DNA of 64,000 bases from Nocardioides sp. 503 (GTDB taxonomy: Bacteria; Actinomycetota; Actinomycetes; Propionibacteriales; Nocardioidaceae): assembly GCF_004522095.1 (NCBI RefSeq), contig NZ_SPUI01000003.1:1116001-1180000 (forward strand), read 5' to 3'. The notes under the pieces were generated by a model. That model was given only the letters and a program-made list of their open reading frames with translations, searched no databases and was not told the DNA's origin. Shown here one piece after another: positions 45,710 through 54,726 of this stretch. Made by a program: the position numbers and the translations under genes. Position 1 is the stretch's first letter; every line of letters begins with the position of its first letter.

Positions 45710-45862
45710 CGCTGGCTCCCTGTCGTCCGGTGACCGGTCGGAGAGGTGGTCGGGGGTGGTGCGGGCAGGCCCGGGTGGTGAGTCGACACGCTAGGAGAGG
45801 GCACCGACAGCGGGTGGGTCAGCCGCGAACCTACGGGTCCCGAGGGCCTCGGCGGTAGGAGC

Positions 45863-46122
45863 CTGTCCACAGGGCCTGGGGATAACTCTGGACACGCCGT
45901 GGACGACACGCACGCTGCTTGTGCACAGCATGGGGAGGAGCCTGTGGAGACAGGTCCGCGGCCACCCCGGAACAGCCCTCTGACCTGCGCAGACGCTCTG
46001 CGCGGCATGTGCACGGAAAATACTTCGCCGCGATCTCGGTTCACCGCCCGTCCACCCGCCCGTCGAGTGCCGGTATGTCGACAAAGAGCCCGTACGTCCA
46101 CGGTTTCCACACGTTATCCACC
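45863..46122. promoter_or_regulatory. Cluster of DnaA-box-like 9-mers between dnaB and a MATE gene
   Basis: Within the 440-bp gene-free stretch 45710-46150, five 9-mers match the DnaA box TTRTCCACA at 8 of 9 bases: CTGTCCACA (45863), TGGGGATAA (45877, reverse), TTGTGCACA (45919), TGTCGACAA (46076, reverse) and TTATCCACC (46114). GTTTCCACA (46103) is a weaker match. The stretch is also less GC-rich than its surroundings near 46010-46120. It contains the promoters of dnaB and probably the MATE gene. No dnaA or dnaN adjoins, so it is not oriC. Confidence 0.55.
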
Positions 46123-46150
46123 GGCCGGGCGTTTACCAGAGAATGTCCTG

Positions 46151-47494
46151 GTGCGCCGGGAAATCGACCGAGAGATCTGGAGACTGGCGGTCCCGGCCTT
46201 CCTCGCCCTGGTCTCCGAGCCGCTGTTCCTGCTCAGCGACGCCGCCATCGTCGGCCACCTCGGGACCCCGGAGCTGGCCGGCCTCGGCATCGCGGCCGTG
46301 GTGCTGCAGACCGCGGTCGGCCTGTGCGTCTTCCTGGCCTACGGCACCACCGCCAGCGTGGCGCGCCACCTGGGTGCCGGCGACCGCTCCCGCGCCCTCG
46401 CGCAGGGCGTCGACGGGGTGTGGCTGGCGGTCCTGATCGGGGTCGTGACGACCGTGGCGGGCGTCGCGCTGACCGGCCCGCTGGTCGCCGCCTTCGGGGC
46501 CGAGGCAGAGGTCTCGGACCACGCGGCGACGTACCTGCGGATCGCCTTCCTTGGCACCGTCCCGCTCCTGGTGATGCTCGCCGCGACCGGCGTGCTGCGC
46601 GGCCTGCAGGACACCCGTACCCCGCTCGTCGTGGCCGTGGCGGGCAACGCGCTCAACATCGTGCTCAACCTGCTGCTCGTGTACGGCGCCGGCCCGGTCG
46701 CCGGGATGGGGCTGGCCGGCTCCGCGGTCGGCTCGGTGCTCGCCCAGCTGGCGAGCGCCGCGGCGCTGGTCGCGGTGGTGGCCCGCGGCGCGCGGCGCGA
46801 GGGCACGTCGCTGCGCCCGGACCTGCGCGGCGTGCGGGCCGCCGCCCGCGCGGCGGTGGCCCTCGTGGTGCGCACGCTGACCCTGCGGGCCGCCCTGCTC
46901 GTCACGACGTACGCCGTGACGCTGGGGGCCGGCGCCGGCTCCGCGGTCGACCTGGCCACACACCAGCTGGCGATGACGCTGTGGACGTTCCTCGCGTTCG
47001 CGCTGGACGCCATCGCCATCGCCGCGCAGGCCATCACCGGACGCCACCTCGGGGCGGGCGACGTCGCGGCCGCGCGGGCGGTGACCCGGCGGATGGTGCA
47101 GTGGGGCGTCGTCAGCGGGGTGGCCACCGGCGTGGGCCTGGCCGCCCTGAGCCCGCTGCTCGGCCCACTCTTCAGCTCCGACCCCGACGTGCAGCGGCTG
47201 CTGGTGCCGGTGCTCGTCGTCGCGGCGGTCGGGCAGCCGGTCGCCGGGGTCGTCTTCGTGCTCGACGGCGTGCTGATCGGGGCCGGCGACGGCACCTACC
47301 TCGCGTGGGGCGGGCTGGCCACGCTGGCGGTCTACGCGCCGCTGGCGATCCTGGCGGCGCAGCTCCTGGGCGGGCTCGTCGCCGTCTGGGTGGTCTTCTC
47401 CGCGGTCTTCATGGGCATGCGGTTCGTGGTCCTCACCCGTCGCGCCCGGACCGACGCCTGGCTGGTCACCGGCGCCCCTACAGTGACGACATGA
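46151..47494 (+). CDS. MATE-family efflux transporter
   Basis: 447 aa with 12 membrane helices in two related halves. The DinF-like start reads REIWRLAVPAFLALVSEPLFLLSDAAIVGHLGTPELAGLGIA and the second half has AAQAITGRHLGAGD. It would export cationic drugs or toxic metabolites in exchange for Na+ or H+. GTG 46151 is chosen from homology; the frame is open much further upstream through the DnaA-box-like region. The next gene's ATG overlaps the stop (ATGA). Confidence 0.9.
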   Translation: MRREIDREIWRLAVPAFLALVSEPLFLLSDAAIVGHLGTPELAGLGIAAVVLQTAVGLCVFLAYGTTASVARHLGAGDRSRALAQGVDGVWLAVLIGVVTTVAGVALTGPLVAAFGAEAEVSDHAATYLRIAFLGTVPLLVMLAATGVLRGLQDTRTPLVVAVAGNALNIVLNLLLVYGAGPVAGMGLAGSAVGSVLAQLASAAALVAVVARGARREGTSLRPDLRGVRAAARAAVALVVRTLTLRAALLVTTYAVTLGAGAGSAVDLATHQLAMTLWTFLAFALDAIAIAAQAITGRHLGAGDVAAARAVTRRMVQWGVVSGVATGVGLAALSPLLGPLFSSDPDVQRLLVPVLVVAAVGQPVAGVVFVLDGVLIGAGDGTYLAWGGLATLAVYAPLAILAAQLLGGLVAVWVVFSAVFMGMRFVVLTRRARTDAWLVTGAPTVTT

Positions 47495-48045
47495 AGCCCC
47501 TGCAGTCGGCCGCGATGGGCTTCGTGTTCGTCGCGCTCTACGCACGCTTCCACGGCTACGACGCCTACGCGGACCCCTTCGGCTGGCTGCTGGTCCTGCT
47601 CGGCGTACGCCGCCTGCCGCGCGCGACCCCGCTGCGCGCCGCCATGCTGGCGACCGGCGCGCTGACGCTGGCCGTGTCCGTGCCGCTGTGGTTCCCCGAC
47701 GTGCGCGACCGGCTCGCCGACCTGGACGCGTCGGTCGGCTGGAGCGCCGACCTGCCGGCGTTCGCCCTCGTGACGCTGCTGTGCCACGGCCTGGCCGAGG
47801 CCGCCGGGGCCGCGGGCGACGAGCGCGCGGCCCGCCGGTTGCGGCTGCTGCGGACGGTGGTCGTCGTCGTGGCGCTGCTGCCGGTCGTGGTCTTCGGCGC
47901 CGGCGTCGACTCGCTGTCCTCGACCGCGGCGCTGGCCGCCCAGCTGCTCTACGTCGCCCTGGTGTGGCTGATGTTCAGCTGCTCCGGCCGCGTCTGGGCC
48001 GGCGGCCCCGGGCCGCGGGTCGCGAGCGCCGCCGAGCCCATGTAA
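47491..48045 (+). CDS. Membrane protein of unknown function, coupled to MATE gene
   Basis: 184 aa with five or six hydrophobic segments, including FGWLLVLLGV, AMLATGALTLAVSVPLWF, FALVTLLCHGLA, VVVVVALLPVVVFGAG and LLYVALVWLMFSCSG. ATG 47491 overlaps the MATE stop by 4 bp. TACAGT lies 6 nt before the ATG, so an extra leaderless transcript is possible. The TAA stop (48043-48045) belongs to the terminal TGTAACACG of palindromic element E2. Confidence 0.7.
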   Translation: MKPLQSAAMGFVFVALYARFHGYDAYADPFGWLLVLLGVRRLPRATPLRAAMLATGALTLAVSVPLWFPDVRDRLADLDASVGWSADLPAFALVTLLCHGLAEAAGAAGDERAARRLRLLRTVVVVVALLPVVVFGAGVDSLSSTAALAAQLLYVALVWLMFSCSGRVWAGGPGPRVASAAEPM

Positions 48046-48112
48046 CACGTCGATATGACCTCTTCCACGTTGATATTTCGACGTGGAAGAGGTCACAACG
48101 ACGTGTTACATG
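48039..48112. repeat. 74-bp palindromic element, copy E2
   Basis: Identical to E1 (28645-28718) except at two positions, one in the left mismatch and one in the right inner arm. Terminal arms CATGTAACACGT/ACGTGTTACATG and inner arms around CCTCTTCCACGT pair perfectly. Its left end with 12 flanking bases (48028-48052) is repeated at 48596-48620. Confidence 0.9.
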
Positions 48113-48177
48113 TCCGGACAGCGACCCGAGCGGGCGAGGCTTCTAGGCTGTCGCCGACGACGAGCGCGGGAGTGCTG

Positions 48178-48594
48178 ATGACGACGGGAGCCGCGACACC
48201 GGCGTTGCCGGTGCGGGACATCGAGGCAGCGGTGCAGCACTACGCCGACCGGTTCGGCTTCGCCTGCCCCCACCGGGACGACGGCTTCGCGATCCTCACC
48301 CGTGACGAGACCTTCCTGCACCTGTGGGCGGCCGGCGACGACGGCTGGCGGCTGCGACCCGAGCAGGACCTGCGCGACTCGCCCGTCTCGACCGGCGCCG
48401 AGACCTTCATCGCGGGCACGGCCAGCTGCCGCATCCACGTCACCGACGTGGACGCGCTCCACGCCGAGCTCGCCGCTCGAGGGGTGCTGCACCCCACCGA
48501 CCCCGGCGCGCCGACCGACACCGACTGGGGCACCCGGGAGCTCGCCGCCCTCGACCTCGACGGCAACCTGCTGACCTTCTTCCAGCAGCGCTGA
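48178..48594 (+). CDS. VOC-family (bleomycin-resistance-like) protein
   Basis: 138 aa single glyoxalase/VOC protein. PALPVRDIEAAVQHYADRFGF at the start and CRIHVTDVDALHAELAARGVLHPT, GTRELAALDLDGNLLTFFQ at the end follow the bleomycin-binding and glyoxalase-like dimers, which sequester or act on small molecules. ATG 48178 follows GGGAGTG. It is bracketed by palindromic elements E2 and E3 and by a 25-bp direct repeat, so the gene may have been inserted as a unit. Confidence 0.85.
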   Translation: MTTGAATPALPVRDIEAAVQHYADRFGFACPHRDDGFAILTRDETFLHLWAAGDDGWRLRPEQDLRDSPVSTGAETFIAGTASCRIHVTDVDALHAELAARGVLHPTDPGAPTDTDWGTRELAALDLDGNLLTFFQQR

Positions 48595-48606
48595 GGCCGC
48601 CGAGCC

Positions 48607-48679
48607 CATGTAACACGTCGTCGTCGGTACTTCCATCCCGCTGCAACGGGCTGAAAGAGTCGTGGACGACGTGTTACAT
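48607..48679. repeat. Palindrome-ended element E3
   Basis: Terminal inverted repeats TGTAACACGTCGTC (48609-48622) and GACGACGTGTTACA (48665-48678) match the ends of E1 and E2, but the 42-bp centre is unrelated apart from a small CCCG/CGGG hairpin. Same ends with a different core is a MITE-like pattern. It lies 12 bp after the VOC gene stop. Confidence 0.8.
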
Positions 48680-48704
48680 CATCGTCGGCCGACCCCCACA
48701 CATG

Positions 48705-48744
48705 CGACGAGGCCGCCCTCCCCGAAGGGAGGACGGCCTCGTCG
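48705..48744 (-). terminator. Hairpin terminator of the rpsF-ssb-rpsR-rplI operon
   Basis: An 11-bp stem (48705-48715 with 48734-48744), one mismatch, then a 6-bp stem CCTCCC/GGGAGG capped by CGAA, makes a very stable hairpin 20 bp after the rplI stop. No T-run follows on either strand, as is common for actinobacterial terminators. Confidence 0.7.
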
Positions 48745-48763
48745 TGGTGCGGGTGGGGCTGGG

Positions 48764-49210
48764 TCAGGCGGGGATCACGTTGAGGGCCACGTCCGCGGAC
48801 ACCTCGTCGTGCAGCTTGACCGAGACCTGGTGGCTGCCGAGCGCCTTGATCGGGTTCTTGACGACGATCGTGCGCTTGTCGACGGCCTCGCCGGACACCG
48901 TGGTGATGGCGTCGGCGATGTCGGCGACCGTGACGGAGCCGAACAGGCGGCCGCCGTCACCGGCGCGGACCTTGACGTCGACGGGCGACGACTCGAGCTT
49001 GGTCTTGATCTGCTCGGCGTGGTCGTGGTCGCGGACCGAGCGCGAGGCGCGGGCGGCCTTGATGGAGGTCACCTGCTTCTCACCGCCACGGGTCCAACGG
49101 ATCGCGACGTTGCGCGGGATGAGGTAGTTACGGCCGTAGCCGTCCTTGACCTCGACCACGTCGCCGGGCGCGCCGAGACCGGTCACTTCCTGGGTCAGGA
49201 TGAGCTTCAT
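48764..49210 (-). CDS. rplI: Ribosomal protein bL9
   Basis: 148 aa. [33 protein letters not shown] is the conserved N-terminal rRNA-binding domain; the long helix and C-terminal domain follow, ending [12 protein letters not shown] 49210 is the normal start; an in-frame TTG at 49219 is ignored. An AAGGGGG ribosome-binding site lies upstream. It is the last gene of the rpsF-ssb-rpsR-rplI operon, 15 bp after rpsR. Confidence 0.96.
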   Translation of the reverse strand: MKLILTQEVTGLGAPGDVVEVKDGYGRNYLIPRNVAIRWTRGGEKQVTSIKAARASRSVRDHDHAEQIKTKLESSPVDVKVRAGDGGRLFGSVTVADIADAITTVSGEAVDKRTIVVKNPIKALGSHQVSVKLHDEVSADVALNVIPA

Positions 49211-49225
49211 GTTGGTCAAGCCCCC

Positions 49226-49462
49226 TTATCGACCGGTGGACGTGTAGGGCAGCAGGGCGACCTCGCGGGCGTTCTTGACCGCGATCGCGACGTCCCGCTG
49301 GTGCTGGACGCAGTTGCCGGTGACCCGACGCGCGCGGATCTTGCCGCGGTCGGAGATGAACTTGCGGAGCAGGGCGGTGTCCTTGTAGTCGACACCGGTC
49401 GCCTTCTCCTTGCAGAACTGGCAAACCTTCTTCTTGGGCTTGCGAATCACTGCCTTGGCCAT
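49226..49462 (-). CDS. rpsR: Ribosomal protein bS18, zinc-binding (C+) form
   Basis: 78 aa. VCQFCKEK and the later NCVQHQRD retain the cysteines of the zinc-binding C+ form, distinct from the cysteine-free paralogue that actinobacteria make in zinc starvation. [26 protein letters not shown] is the universal core that sits beside bS6 on the 30S platform. ATG 49462. Confidence 0.96.
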   Translation of the reverse strand: MAKAVIRKPKKKVCQFCKEKATGVDYKDTALLRKFISDRGKIRARRVTGNCVQHQRDVAIAVKNAREVALLPYTSTGR

Positions 49463-49559
49463 TGTGGTGCTTCCTCTCTAGAAGCCCGGCCCCGAGTGGG
49501 TACGGCGCCGGAATGGTTCGGGTTGATTGCGTGGATGTGGTGCGTGGAGCCGGATCGGC

Positions 49560-50117
49560 TCAGAACGGAGGCTCCTCCGAGCCCACGCCCGGGGCGCCCC
49601 AGGGGTCGGACGCCGGAGCGCCGCCACCCTGGCCGCCGGCCGGACGCGACGGCGCCGCGGTCGCCCACGGGTCGTCGCCACCACCGGACGGCTGGCCGCC
49701 GCCGGAGGACTGGCCGCCGCCGTAGCCGCCGCCACCGCCGCCACCGCCGGAGCGCTGGGCGCGGGCGACCTTGGCCGTGGCGTACTTCAGGGAGGGGCCG
49801 ACCTCTTCGACGTCGATCTCGAAGACGGTGCGCTTCTCGCCCTCACGCGTCTCGTACTGGCGCGACTTGAGCCGCCCCTGCACGACGACGCGCATGCCCT
49901 TCTGCAGCGACTCGGCGACGTTCTCCGCCGCCTGGCGCCACACGGCACACGAGAGGAAGAGGGCGTCGCCGTCCTTCCACTCGTTGGACTGCCGGTCGAA
50001 GGTGCGCGGCGTCGACGCGATCCGGAAGTTGGCCACTGCCGCCCCCGAGGGGGTGAAGCGGAGCTCCGGGTCGTCGACGAGGTTGCCGACCACGGTGATG
50101 ACGGTCTCGCCTGCCAT
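49560..50117 (-). CDS. ssb: Single-stranded DNA-binding protein
   Basis: 185 aa. The OB-fold (1-115) reads [37 protein letters not shown] Gly-rich disordered linker (about 120-165) leads to the acidic tip GSEEPPF that recruits replication and repair proteins. ATG 50117. It is 97 bp from rpsR and 114 bp from rpsF, in the usual actinobacterial order. Confidence 0.96.
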   Translation of the reverse strand: MAGETVITVVGNLVDDPELRFTPSGAAVANFRIASTPRTFDRQSNEWKDGDALFLSCAVWRQAAENVAESLQKGMRVVVQGRLKSRQYETREGEKRTVFEIDVEEVGPSLKYATAKVARAQRSGGGGGGGGYGGGQSSGGGQPSGGGDDPWATAAPSRPAGGQGGGAPASDPWGAPGVGSEEPPF

Positions 50118-50231
50118 GAAACGTCTCCCTAGCTGAGTTGATCCGGGGTGGTGCGTGTCTGCGTCTCAGCTCATCAAAGCCTGAGCCGTCGACAGTGGAA
50201 AGTGCGTGTCCACAGGACGCGCGTGCGGACC

Positions 50232-50531
50232 TCAGGTCAGCGAGCGCGCTCCGGGCCGGATCACCTTGGTGCGCAGGATCGCCTCGTTGAGCGTGAGCTG
50301 GCGGTCGAACTCCTTGACCGTGGCCGGCTCGGCGCTCAGCTTGATGACGGCGTAGATGCCCTCGGCGTTCTTCTTGACCTCGTAGGCGAGCCGGCGACGT
50401 CCCCAGACGTCGACGTTCTCGACGGTGCCGCCGTCCTTGCGGATGACGTTGAGGTACTTGTCGAGCGAGTCGGGAACGGTGCGCTCCTCGATGCTGGGAT
50501 CGAGGATGACCATCACTTCATAGTTGCGCAA
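50232..50531 (-). CDS. rpsF: Ribosomal protein bS6
   Basis: 99 aa. [62 protein letters not shown] is the bS6 ferredoxin-like fold. The start is TTG 50531 (LRNYEV), preceded by AAGGAGG at about 10 nt; the upstream frame to 50564 is leader, not protein. Two hairpins in the leader may form an autoregulatory S6:S18 site. Confidence 0.94.
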   Translation of the reverse strand: MRNYEVMVILDPSIEERTVPDSLDKYLNVIRKDGGTVENVDVWGRRRLAYEVKKNAEGIYAVIKLSAEPATVKEFDRQLTLNEAILRTKVIRPGARSLT

Positions 50532-50560
50532 AGCGGTACTACCTCCTTTGGACTCGGCGG

Positions 50561-50625
50561 CCACGGTCTCTCCGTGGCAGGAGGGCCTTGCAGTTCATCT
50601 CGGGGCACGCCCGTCGGTGGGCGTG
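50561..50625 (-). promoter_or_regulatory. Candidate S6:S18-binding leader of rpsF
   Basis: On the mRNA strand the first hairpin is CACGCCC-ACCGAC-GGGCGTG (50606-50625) and the second is CCACGG-AGAGA-CCGTGG (50561-50577). The first shows an unpaired ACCG, the kind of CCG-containing loop or bulge that the S6:S18 complex recognises in its own mRNA in other bacteria. The leader is about 100 nt, long for this window. The fit to the published motif is not exact. Confidence 0.4.
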
Positions 50626-50708
50626 ACAAAGACAGGCAAGGTTAACAGCGCGCGCGGACCCTGTGGAAATCCCGGCCCCGGTGGTCCGCACCGGCCTAGC
50701 GTCCAGGG

Positions 50709-51581
<873 letters not shown>

Positions 51582-51589
51582 CCCCGCGC

Positions 51590-53785
51590 CTACTGGAACT
51601 GGAGCGGGTTCTCCGCGACGACCCGTCCCTCGTCGCCGACGACGAAGGCGCCGTTGACGCCCGCGATGCCCTCGGGCGCCTCGAACGGCACGTAGATGCA
51701 CGTCGAGCCGGCCCCGAACGTCCAGGTGTCCTGCAGCGAGCTGAGCTGGTCGTCCTCGTCACCCAGGGCGTAGTAGGTCACCCCGATCGGGACGCCGTCG
51801 GGCAGCCCCTCGACGACGTACTCGGCGTAGAGCATCTCGCCGGCCTCCACGCTCAGGGTCTGCGGGCTGGCGGGGCTGCTCGTGCCCTCGCACTCGCCCT
51901 GCTCGCCGTCGCGCACCCAGCCGGCGGGACGGAACGTCGCCTCCGCCGGGACGTCGGTCGACTCCGGAAGCTCCTCGGCGTACGGCGAGACGTAGGAGGG
52001 GTCGCCGCCGTCGCGGGCGATCTTGAGCACCTCGTCGGCCAGGGCCACCGGGCGGATCAGCGCGGAGCCCGACGTGATGGCCCCGGCGTCCTCGGAGCCG
52101 GCGGTGATGACGGCGGTGTTGACGCCGATCACCTCGCCGGCGTCGTTGATGGAGGGGCCGCCGGAGTTGCCCGAGCCGAGCCGGACGTCGCTGTCGATGA
52201 GGCCGCGCTCGGTGTCGACGATCTCGTCGGCCTGGAACGTCGAGACCACGCCGCGCGTGACCGTGAGCGGCCGGTCGAGCGTGGCGCGGACGTTGCCGAT
52301 GGAGGGGTAGCCCAGCGCGGTGATCTCGTCGCCGGTGTGCAGCTCGTCGCTGTCGCCGACCGGCAGCGGCTCGGGCAGGTCGATCTCGGAGTCCTCGAGC
52401 TCGTTGCCGTCGGCGTCGGCGTTGATCTTGAGGACCGACAGGTCGAGGTAGCCGTCCGTCACGATCGGCTCGGCGCGGTAGGCGGCCGTGGCCGGCTTGT
52501 CGTCCTCGCTCGAGGTGAGCGAGACCAGCAGGTAGGCCGGGTCGGGCGTCTCGCTGGCGCCCTGGCCGGGCGCCGAGGGCTGGGCGACGTGGGCGTTGGT
52601 GAGGATCAGCCCGTCCTCGCTGATGATGCTGCCGGACCCCGAGTGGGTCGGCGTCCCGCTCTCGTCGACGGCGATCAGGTAGACCGCCGCGGCCTTGGCG
52701 CGGGCGAGGTTCTCGGGGCTCAGCCCACCGGCGCTGGGGGTGTCGCCGCCGTTGTCGTCACCGCCGAGCAGGACCGCGGTGGTGATGCCTCCGCCGATGA
52801 CGAGCAGCAGCGCGAGCGCCGCGCCGACCAGCGTGAGGGTGCGGCGGCGCTTCTTGCGGTGGATCGCCGCGGCCGCCTGGCCGGCGCCGACGACCGGCAC
52901 CAGCTCGAGCTCGAAGCCCGCGGTGGGGTGGCCGAGCAGGACCTCGACCGGCTCCTCGATCTTGTACGCCGTCAGGCGCTCGCCGTCGACGTACGAGCCG
53001 CTCGTGGACCGGTCGACCCACCACCAGCCGTCGGGTCGCGGCTCGATCACCGCGTGCCAGCGCGAGACCGCGGCGTCCTCGACCACGACCTCGAGCGCGG
53101 GGTCGCGGCCCACGCGCACCGGGGCGTTGGCCTGGAAGCGCAGGTCGCCGCCGTCACGACGGCGCACGAGCAGGCTCGGCCCACTCGTCGCGCCGGGGAA
53201 GCCCGGGAGCCCGGGGATCGGGGTGCCCGTCACGACGGTCTGGGCCAGCAGTCCCGACGGCGGGGCCGGGGCCGGCCCGCCCATCGGGCGGTCGGCCGGG
53301 CTGGATGGCGAGGCCGGGGGGACCGGCGGGCCCTGCGGGAGCGGCGGAGCGGGGGCGGCCTGCGGGACCGGCGGCACCTGAGGGCTCGGCGGCATCGGCG
53401 GGCCGGCCGGGCTCGCCGGGCTCGGCGGCGGGAAGCCGACGGCCGGGGTCCCGACGGGCCCGACGGGCGGCGGGGGAGGCGGCGCCACGGCGCCGGTGAC
53501 GGTCACCCGCAGCGTCAGGGCCTCGTCGTCGGCGCCGAAGGACAGGGTGGAGGTGCCGCTCAGCAGGGCCTGGCGCACCGGCCGACCGTCGACGCGGGTG
53601 CCGTGGGTGCTGCCGAGGTCGACGACCTCCCAGCCGTCGCCGGCGGCCCGGATCTCCGCGTGCCGGCGCGAGACCGTCGGCTCCACCGCCACGATGTCGT
53701 TGTCCGACTCGCGCCCGACGCGGAACGTGCGTGGCTGCTCCGAGGCCCACGTCCCGGTGGGCGACTGGATGCTGATCGTGCTCAT
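51590..53785 (-). CDS. FHA-FHA-transmembrane-trypsin-like protease
   Basis: 731 aa. FHA domain 1 (about 20-92; RVGRESDND, VSRRHAEI, STHGTRVDG), a Pro-rich linker (100-180), FHA domain 2 (about 205-295; RVGRDPALE, VSRWHAVIE), basic stop-transfer KKRRR, one membrane helix (316-340) and an extracytoplasmic HtrA-like protease (365-640) with His399 (TNAHV), Asp448 (YLDLSVL) and Ser541 (GSGNSGGP). No PDZ domain is visible; a C-terminal 80-residue beta domain follows. Phospho-Thr binding inside the cell is thus joined to proteolysis outside. ATG 53785 follows GAGG. Confidence 0.88.
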   Translation of the reverse strand: MSTISIQSPTGTWASEQPRTFRVGRESDNDIVAVEPTVSRRHAEIRAAGDGWEVVDLGSTHGTRVDGRPVRQALLSGTSTLSFGADDEALTLRVTVTGAVAPPPPPPVGPVGTPAVGFPPPSPASPAGPPMPPSPQVPPVPQAAPAPPLPQGPPVPPASPSSPADRPMGGPAPAPPSGLLAQTVVTGTPIPGLPGFPGATSGPSLLVRRRDGGDLRFQANAPVRVGRDPALEVVVEDAAVSRWHAVIEPRPDGWWWVDRSTSGSYVDGERLTAYKIEEPVEVLLGHPTAGFELELVPVVGAGQAAAAIHRKKRRRTLTLVGAALALLLVIGGGITTAVLLGGDDNGGDTPSAGGLSPENLARAKAAAVYLIAVDESGTPTHSGSGSIISEDGLILTNAHVAQPSAPGQGASETPDPAYLLVSLTSSEDDKPATAAYRAEPIVTDGYLDLSVLKINADADGNELEDSEIDLPEPLPVGDSDELHTGDEITALGYPSIGNVRATLDRPLTVTRGVVSTFQADEIVDTERGLIDSDVRLGSGNSGGPSINDAGEVIGVNTAVITAGSEDAGAITSGSALIRPVALADEVLKIARDGGDPSYVSPYAEELPESTDVPAEATFRPAGWVRDGEQGECEGTSSPASPQTLSVEAGEMLYAEYVVEGLPDGVPIGVTYYALGDEDDQLSSLQDTWTFGAGSTCIYVPFEAPEGIAGVNGAFVVGDEGRVVAENPLQFQ

Positions 53786-53922
53786 GGCGGCCTCTTCTTC
53801 GGTGCCCGGGCGGGTGGACAGGAGCCTAAGCCCGCGCCGCGCCGTTCTGGTCGTTGCTCGCATCTGTGCCCCCCACGACGTCGCGGGAAACGAGGGGGGC
53901 GCCGGCTCCTACGATGAACGGC

Positions 53923-54717
53923 ATGAGCATCGCCATCGGAGCCCACGTCGACCAGACCGACCCCGTCGCCGAGGCGAGGGCCCGCAACGCGCCGCTGGTG
54001 CAGTTCTTCCTGGGCGACCCGCAGAGCTACGGCGGTCCGGAGATCGCCTACGCCGGCGGCGCGGAGGGGCTGAAGGCCGACGCCGAGGCCGCGGGCGTCG
54101 ACCTCTACGTCCACGCGCCGTACCTCATCAACGTCGCGACGACCAACAACCGGATCCGGATCCCGAGCCGCAAGCTGCTCCAGCAGCACGTCGACGCGGC
54201 CGCCTCCGTCGGCGCCAAGGGGCTGATCGTGCACGGCGGCCACGTCAACAAGACCGACGACCCCGAGAAGGGGTTCGACAACTGGCGCAAGGCCATCGAG
54301 GCGACCGACCTGAAGCTGCCGCTGCTGATCGAGAACACCGCGGGCGGCGACAACGCGATGACCCGCTACCTCGAGCGGATCGGCCGCGTGTGGGACGCGA
54401 TCTCGGGCGCCGAGGGCTTCGAGCAGGTGGGCTTCTGCCTGGACACCTGCCACGCCCACGCGGGTGGCAACCCGCTGGAGACGGTGGTCGAGGACGTCCG
54501 CCGGATCACCGGCCGGATCGACCTCGTGCACTGCAACGACAGCCGCGACGAGTTCGACACCGGGGCCGACCGGCACGCCAACTTCGGCGCCGGGCGCATC
54601 GACCCCGAGCTGCTCGCCTCCGTCGTGCGCGACGCGGGCGCGCCGGTCGTCTGCGAGACGCCGGGCGGGGCCGAGGAGCACGTCGCCGACTTCGAGTGGC
54701 TCCGCGAGCGGCTGTAG
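53923..54717 (+). CDS. nfo: Endonuclease IV (deoxyribonuclease IV)
   Basis: 264 aa AP endonuclease with the TIM-barrel trinuclear zinc site: VHAPYLINVA, VHGGHVN, LIENTAGG, FCLDTCHAHAGG, DLVHCNDSRDEFDTGADRHANFGAG and CETPGG. It incises DNA at abasic sites. Two in-frame ATGs exist (53914, 53923); 53923 is chosen because TACGAT lies 7 nt upstream and it gives the usual MSIAIGAHV start. Co-directional with the FemAB gene. Confidence 0.92.
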   Translation: MSIAIGAHVDQTDPVAEARARNAPLVQFFLGDPQSYGGPEIAYAGGAEGLKADAEAAGVDLYVHAPYLINVATTNNRIRIPSRKLLQQHVDAAASVGAKGLIVHGGHVNKTDDPEKGFDNWRKAIEATDLKLPLLIENTAGGDNAMTRYLERIGRVWDAISGAEGFEQVGFCLDTCHAHAGGNPLETVVEDVRRITGRIDLVHCNDSRDEFDTGADRHANFGAGRIDPELLASVVRDAGAPVVCETPGGAEEHVADFEWLRERL

Positions 54718-54726
54718 CCTCGACCT

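Noticed and set aside
45710..46150. The DnaA-box-like cluster considered as oriC
   Set aside because: No dnaA, dnaN, recF or gyrase gene flanks it, and in actinobacteria the rpsF-dnaB block lies some distance from oriC.
45899..46150. Upstream in-frame start for the MATE transporter at 45899
   Set aside because: The extra 84 residues lack MATE similarity and would cover the DnaA-box-like regulatory region; GTG 46151 gives the normal family N-terminus.
48055..48177. N-terminal extension of the VOC protein beginning inside element E2
   Set aside because: It would be translated from the palindromic repeat; ATG 48178 with GGGAGTG matches the family start.
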